A stretch of DNA of 10,419 nucleotides from an uncultured Parabacteroides sp. GTDB lineage: Bacteria > Bacteroidota > Bacteroidia > Bacteroidales > Tannerellaceae. A program made the position numbers and the translations under genes. The notes beneath the pieces are model-generated. The model did no database searches. It saw only the letters and a program-made list of their open reading frames with translations, and was not told the origin of the DNA. This document shows positions 6,985-10,419 of the stretch, in pieces; positions within the stretch are counted from its first letter, which is position 1, and each line of letters begins with the position of its first letter. The stretch lies in NCBI GenBank assembly GCA_900770835.1, contig CAAGLQ010000176.1, positions 1 through 10,419 on the forward strand, written 5' to 3'.

Positions 6985-7361
6985 TTCTACCTGTTCGCTG
7001 CCCTCTCGCAGTTCTTCTTCTCGGGATTCAACACGGCCATCTACGCCATCATCCCCGATTGCGTGGAGTATGGAGAGTGGAAAACGGGCTTCCGCAACGA
7101 CGGGTTCCAATATGCCTTCGTCTCCTTGGGCAACAAGATTGGCATGGCACTCGGCACCTCCCTGCTCGCCTTGGCATTGGGTAGCGCCGGTTATGTCAGC
7201 CATAGCGAGCAGAATCCGGAAGTGATCGCCATCATGCGTCATGCCTTCTCCACGATTCCCGGTGCGTTGTGGATCGTGACCGCCGGTTGCCTGCTTTTCT
7301 ACCGACTCAACAAAGAGACTTACAATCGAATCATCAACGAATTAAAAAATAGATAATCTCT

Positions 7362-8399
7362 ATGAGACAAGCTGTATTAGTTGCTCCTAAGCAAATCGTA
7401 TTCAAGGAGGTGGCTGCGCCAAAGGCAGCCGATTTGAAACCCCGTGAAGTGTTGATCCAAGTAAAGCGCATCGGCATTTGCGGCAGTGAGATCCACTCTT
7501 ACCATGGCTTGCATCCGGCCACTTTCTACCCCATCGTGCAGGGACATGAGTATGCGGGTACGGTCGTCGCCTGTGGCGCACAAGTCACCGTTTGCCAGCC
7601 GGGTGATAGGGTAACGGCACGCCTCCAACTGGTGTGTGGCACCTGCAACCCCTGCAAACGTGGGCAGTATAACGTCTGTGAGCACCTGCGTGTGCAAGCC
7701 TTCCAAGCGGATGGTACCGCACAAGACCTCTTCGTGGTGGAAGAGGAGCGGGTGTTGAGATTGCCCGATGAGATGTCATTGGATTTTGGAGCCATGATTG
7801 AGCCTTCTGCCGTAGGTGCGCACGCCTCCGCACGCACGGATGTGAAAGGCAAGAACGTGGTGGTGAGCGGAGCCGGTACGATCGGCAACTTGGTGGCGCA
7901 ATTCTGCTTAGCGAGAGGGGCGAAGAGGGTGCTGATTACCGACGTGAGCGACCTGCGCCTCAGCAAGGCGCGTGAATGTGGCATCGCCCATACGCTCAAC
8001 GTGACGAAAGGCTCCTTGAAGGAGGAGGCCGCTGAGCTCTTTGGTGACGAGGGTTTCCAAGTAGGTTTCGAGGTGGCAGGTGTGGAATCCTCCATTCGCT
8101 CTCTGATGGAGACGATCGAGAAGGGGAGCGACATCGTGGTGGTGGCGGTCTTTGCCAAAGATCCTGCCCTCAGCATGTTCCACCTCGGCGAGCATGAGTT
8201 GCGCCTGATCGGCTCGATGATGTATCGCCACGAGGATTATGTCACCGCCATCGACTTTGCTAACCGTGGTGTTATCCAACTCGCCCCATTGGTGAGCAAT
8301 CGTTTCGCCTTTGAGCAGTACGACGAGGCCTATCAGTTCATCGACACCCATCGAGAGACAGCCATGAAGGTGCTCATCGACTTGGAGCAAAAAGCGTAA
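7362..8399 (+). CDS. Zinc-dependent medium-chain alcohol/polyol dehydrogenase
   Basis: The 345-residue protein is a medium-chain dehydrogenase/reductase of the sorbitol/threonine dehydrogenase type. Catalytic zinc ligands are C40 (GICGSE), H62-E63 (GHEYAG) and probably E147 (IEPSAV). The structural-zinc lobe has all four cysteines (C92, C95, C98, C106). The Rossmann nucleotide motif is GAGTIG at 170-175. D194 at the end of the second strand (LITDVSD) favours NAD over NADP. It would oxidise a sugar alcohol, sugar or sugar acid to the keto form in the cytoplasm; the exact substrate cannot be told. It starts 5 bases after the symporter stop and ends 6 bases before the outer-membrane protein gene, so all three form one operon, presumably under the LacI-family regulator. 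It reads without interruption even though the gene before it is broken. Confidence 0.92.
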   Translation: MRQAVLVAPKQIVFKEVAAPKAADLKPREVLIQVKRIGICGSEIHSYHGLHPATFYPIVQGHEYAGTVVACGAQVTVCQPGDRVTARLQLVCGTCNPCKRGQYNVCEHLRVQAFQADGTAQDLFVVEEERVLRLPDEMSLDFGAMIEPSAVGAHASARTDVKGKNVVVSGAGTIGNLVAQFCLARGAKRVLITDVSDLRLSKARECGIAHTLNVTKGSLKEEAAELFGDEGFQVGFEVAGVESSIRSLMETIEKGSDIVVVAVFAKDPALSMFHLGEHELRLIGSMMYRHEDYVTAIDFANRGVIQLAPLVSNRFAFEQYDEAYQFIDTHRETAMKVLIDLEQKA

Positions 8400-8405
8400 G
8401 GTGCA

Positions 8406-9170
8406 ATGCGTAGTACTTTTTGGAGCAAGGTTGCTGGCATAATGCTTGCAGCCTTAGCGCTCCCTTTGTCCGCCGCCTCCCCACGCTTCCCTCAGTGGAT
8501 GGATTGGGAGTTCAACATCGCCAACAATCACCTCTGGCGAGGCATAGAGGTGAACGATGGCTTGGTCATGACCTCGTCGCTCAGCGTGCACGATCGAGGT
8601 GAGCGCATCCGTTTCGGCCTTTGGAACGGAACAAATGTTTCCGGCAACTACAAAGAGGTGAATCACTTCGCAGAGTTCCGGTGGAAACGGCTCAAATTGG
8701 CCTTTTGGGACACCTATAACTTCTCCCCCGGTGCCACCTACAATAACCGTGAGTTTTTCAACTATTCCGCACATACCACCGGGCGCTTTCTCGATGCCAT
8801 ACTGACCTATCAATTTGGTCAAGCCTTCCCGCTTCGGGTGCAAGGCTCCACCATCCTATTCGGAAGGGATCGAGATACGGAAAATCGGCACAATCGTTAT
8901 TCCTCCTATGTCTATGCGGAATATCCGCTGCTCTCGCAAAAGGATTGGCGCATAGATGTCGGATGCGGAGGGACCTTTACGCTTCGCTCGTCAACCGATC
9001 GCGCTACCTTCTACAGCGATCGACCAGGGGTGATCCATGTGGAGCTGCGTGTATGCTATCGGTTACCCCTCACCGCCTCCTACACCTTGCCGCTCCATGC
9101 CACCGTTGTTTGGAATCCCGTGTGTGACCGTGCCTTCTTCCAAGTGGGTGCCCAACTCTTCTCCTTCTGA
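8406..9170 (+). CDS. Outer-membrane beta-barrel protein of unknown function
   Basis: The 254-residue product has a signal peptide (FWSKVAGIMLAALALPLSAA, cut near residue 24) and then alternating polar/hydrophobic strands rich in Tyr, Phe and Trp. The first strand reads EFNIANNHLWRGIEVNDG, and the protein ends in FQVGAQLFSF with the terminal Phe typical of proteins inserted by the BAM machinery. The size suggests a barrel of perhaps 10-12 strands. It resembles uncharacterised porin-like proteins of this phylum, by pattern only. As the last gene of the symporter-dehydrogenase operon it may let the same substrate through the outer membrane. No SusC/SusD pair is visible here, so a small porin as the entry route would be notable. 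It ends in TGA. Confidence 0.8.
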   Translation: MRSTFWSKVAGIMLAALALPLSAASPRFPQWMDWEFNIANNHLWRGIEVNDGLVMTSSLSVHDRGERIRFGLWNGTNVSGNYKEVNHFAEFRWKRLKLAFWDTYNFSPGATYNNREFFNYSAHTTGRFLDAILTYQFGQAFPLRVQGSTILFGRDRDTENRHNRYSSYVYAEYPLLSQKDWRIDVGCGGTFTLRSSTDRATFYSDRPGVIHVELRVCYRLPLTASYTLPLHATVVWNPVCDRAFFQVGAQLFSF

Positions 9171-9179
9171 TCAAAGTAT

Positions 9180-9209
9180 CCCCCGAAATTCCCCTGTAAC
9201 GCTGTAACG
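9180..9209 (+). repeat. 30-base intergenic repeat, copy B
   Basis: This stretch begins CCCCCGAAATTCC and contains a tandem TGTAACGC-TGTAACGC. It matches 4725-4754 at 26 of 30 bases in the same orientation. It lies 10 bases after the outer-membrane protein gene stop. It forms no clear hairpin and is not followed by a T run, so it does not look like a terminator. Confidence 0.6.
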
Positions 9210-9294
9210 CTTTGTGCCATGAATATTGAGGCTGTGTCGTGATTGCATTTTACTGTCTTTCCCTGAAAAACGTTGAATGGATTATTGCGATAAG

Positions 9295-9341
9295 CCTAAG
9301 GTTGGTTGAATGCTTTCCCTAATCCCTAAGCTTGATTGAAC
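9295..9341 (+). repeat. Two tandem copies of a short repeat, period 30
   Basis: CCTAAGGTTGGTTGAAT (9295-9311) and CCTAAGCTTGATTGAAC (9325-9341) agree at 14 of 17 bases with a 30-base period. They lie in the 232-base region between the convergent outer-membrane protein and GH2 genes. I see no gene and no convincing terminator hairpin in that region; a T7 run (minus strand, 9379-9385) follows the GH2 gene without an obvious stem. Confidence 0.4.
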
Positions 9342-9402
9342 AAAGCGCTATATCATTGCAAGTAGCTAATACACAAACAAAAAAACTCAGTGCGTTACGT
9401 CT

Positions 9403-10419
9403 CTACTTGGCGGATTCCACCTGCAAGATGGCTCCCTTGATGCCGTCGGCAAAGGCTTCCAAGACGATGGGACCTGCCTCCTCGGAGGTTTGCACGATGG
9501 CGGTCAGCTGGCCACTGAAGAGCGACATCCGCGGCTGGTGGAAAGGCTCCAAGCAGACGGAGTTACCATTGGCAGCTGCCCGGAAACTACCTGCACCGGT
9601 CACCCGGAAACGAACCTCACGGGTCTCGTCGGGGCAGAGGTTGCCATTCTTATCCACCACACGCACATTGATATACGCCAAATCCTTGCCATTGGCGGTG
9701 AGGTGCGTACGATCGGCTTTCAACTCGATGTGATGCGGTTTCCCAGCCGTATGGATCTCCTCCGTAGCAGCTACGTTTCCCTGCTCGTCATAAGCCACCA
9801 CCTTCACGGTACCCGGCTCATATTTGGTATCCATCCACATGAGGCGATAGCGTTTCTGACGCTCGAAACTTTGCTGCGCCTCCTTCGTGTAGCTGCCTTC
9901 GAGCGGGATGTTCAGATCCTTGGTACGCTTGCCTTGGCTCTTGCCGTTGATGAAGAGCTCCGCCGACGGATAGTTGGTATAGACAAAGATGGGCGTCACC
10001 TGCCCCTTGCGATCGGGCCATGTCCAATGTGGCAGGATATGGAGGGTTTTCTCCTCCCTATTCCAATGGCTACGATAGAGGTAGTAGCGATCCTTCGGGA
10101 TGCTGGCCAGGTCGATGATACCGAACAGAGAGCTGTGACTCGGCCAGTTGGTGTAGTAGGGAGTTGGCTCTCCTAAGTAGTCAAAACCTGTCCAAACGAA
10201 CTCACCGATGCAATAGGGCAGATCCTCATGCTGGATGAAATCATCCTCCGGGAGGTTCGACCAGCCGCAATGCTCCACGTCGTAACCAGAACTTTGGTGA
10301 TCGTCGTAAACAGCCATCGCCTTACGCTCGACAGGGAACTTATAGACACCACGGGAGCTGACCGTAGAGGCGGTTTCGCTACCCAGGATCAACTTCTGCG
10401 GCAAGACGTTGTAATTGCG
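9403..10419 (-). CDS. GH2 beta-galactosidase-like glycoside hydrolase, C-terminal part (runs off the right edge)
   Basis: The minus-strand frame is open from the window edge to TAG at 9405-9403, giving the last 338 residues. It begins inside the GH2 TIM barrel: NVLPQKLILGSETAS places the likely catalytic nucleophile at E15 of this fragment. YCIGEFVWTGFDYLGEP (69-85) and SSLFGIIDLASIPKDRYYLY (96-115) are typical late-barrel GH2 segments. A beta-sandwich of DUF4982 type spans about 135-225 (VYTNYPSAELFINGKSQG), followed by a C-terminal Ig-like domain at about 228-335. Such enzymes remove non-reducing-end beta-galactosyl or related residues, usually in the periplasm or outside the cell. The acid/base Glu and signal peptide lie beyond the edge. 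It is convergent with the outer-membrane protein gene. A role in the same pathway is plausible but unproven. Confidence 0.92.
   Translation of the reverse strand, partial: RNYNVLPQKLILGSETASTVSSRGVYKFPVERKAMAVYDDHQSSGYDVEHCGWSNLPEDDFIQHEDLPYCIGEFVWTGFDYLGEPTPYYTNWPSHSSLFGIIDLASIPKDRYYLYRSHWNREEKTLHILPHWTWPDRKGQVTPIFVYTNYPSAELFINGKSQGKRTKDLNIPLEGSYTKEAQQSFERQKRYRLMWMDTKYEPGTVKVVAYDEQGNVAATEEIHTAGKPHHIELKADRTHLTANGKDLAYINVRVVDKNGNLCPDETREVRFRVTGAGSFRAAANGNSVCLEPFHQPRMSLFSGQLTAIVQTSEEAGPIVLEAFADGIKGAILQVESAK

Larger units (their letters stand above)
6001..7356 (+). pseudogene. GPH-family sugar:cation symporter (MFS) interrupted by two in-frame TAG codons
   Basis: Reading from the ATG at 6001 gives 451 codons to TAA at 7354-7356, the normal length for this 12-helix family, with no frameshift but with TAG at codons 29 and 328. 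GPH features are otherwise intact: YGMGDVGCN near the N-terminus; FWDAINDPI with D62 and D66, equivalent to the cation-binding Asp pair of MelB; TDKTQSRWGRFRPW; NLPYGTLCGAMTQD; and IPDCVEYGEWKTGFRNDGFQ in the C-terminal half. The role would be proton- or sodium-driven uptake of a sugar or glycoside across the inner membrane. It is first in an operon with the dehydrogenase and outer-membrane protein genes. I score it as a pseudogene because conventional translation gives only 28 residues, but a recoded or suppressed gene is not excluded. There is no Shine-Dalgarno sequence; an A/T-rich leader precedes the ATG. Confidence 0.82.

Noticed and set aside
6286..7242. Minus-strand reading frame of 318 codons opposite the symporter gene
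   Set aside because: The translation is an Asp/Glu/Gly/His-rich shadow of a hydrophobic gene with no domain, promoter or start signal, even though it spans the second amber site.
6001..7356. Genome-wide reassignment of TAG to an amino acid
   Set aside because: The adaptor, LacI-family and GH2 genes all end in TAG at sensible C-termini, and no other gene has an internal TAG. At most partial suppression is possible.
4725..9209. Insertion sequence or integrative element
   Set aside because: The flanking repeats are short and imperfect, and no transposase, integrase or terminal inverted repeats are present between them.
9490..10176. Plus-strand reading frame of 228 codons opposite the GH2 gene
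   Set aside because: The GH2 frame on the minus strand has catalytic and domain motifs throughout; the plus-strand frame has none.
10402..10404. TTG as the start codon of the GH2 gene
   Set aside because: The frame continues upstream (RNYNV) to the window edge with typical GH2 barrel sequence, so this is an internal leucine codon of a partial gene.

Overview
The window looks like chromosome from a member of the Bacteroidales (phylum Bacteroidota). The grounds are FtsX/MacB-type permeases with an HlyD-type adaptor, a GH2 beta-galactosidase of the type carrying a DUF4982-like domain, start codons mostly without Shine-Dalgarno sequences, and promoter-like boxes of the Bacteroidales TTG / TAnnTTTG kind. 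I cannot name a genus from the sequence alone. No transposase, integrase, phage gene, tRNA, rRNA or CRISPR array was seen.

Left third (1-3600, minus strand): an export operon reads leftward as a periplasmic adaptor (HlyD/MacA type, 2081-3325), a first FtsX/MacB-type permease (788-2077), and a second permease cut by the window edge (1-762). No ATPase or TolC gene is visible, so these must lie beyond the left edge or elsewhere. Upstream of the adaptor is an excellent sigma-54 (-24/-12) promoter match at 3359-3374. Two tandem TGTTCG-N4-CGNRCA sites lie about 80 and 100 bases upstream of the predicted transcription start, where an NtrC-type activator would bind. A strong terminator (3544-3590) separates this operon from the next gene.

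Middle (3600-9170): a secreted calcineurin-like metallophosphoesterase and a LacI-family regulator on the minus strand face a divergent plus-strand operon. That operon holds a GPH-family sugar:cation symporter (MFS), a zinc-dependent medium-chain dehydrogenase and an outer-membrane beta-barrel protein. Three copies of GGGAACGGTTGCG lie between the divergent promoters and are the best candidates for the LacI-family operator. The layout suggests regulated uptake (outer-membrane protein plus symporter) and oxidation (dehydrogenase) of a sugar or polyol whose identity the sequence does not give.

Right end (9171-10419): a convergent intergenic region with short repeats, then the C-terminal 338 residues of a GH2 beta-galactosidase-like enzyme on the minus strand, cut by the right edge.

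The most striking anomaly is the symporter gene. It is intact and full length (451 codons) except for two in-frame TAG codons, at codons 29 and 328. Three other genes here end in TAG at the expected C-terminus, so wholesale TAG reassignment is unlikely. A recent pseudogene, partial amber suppression or a sequence error remain open. A 30-base direct repeat (26 of 30 identical) flanks the block from the LacI gene through the outer-membrane protein gene.
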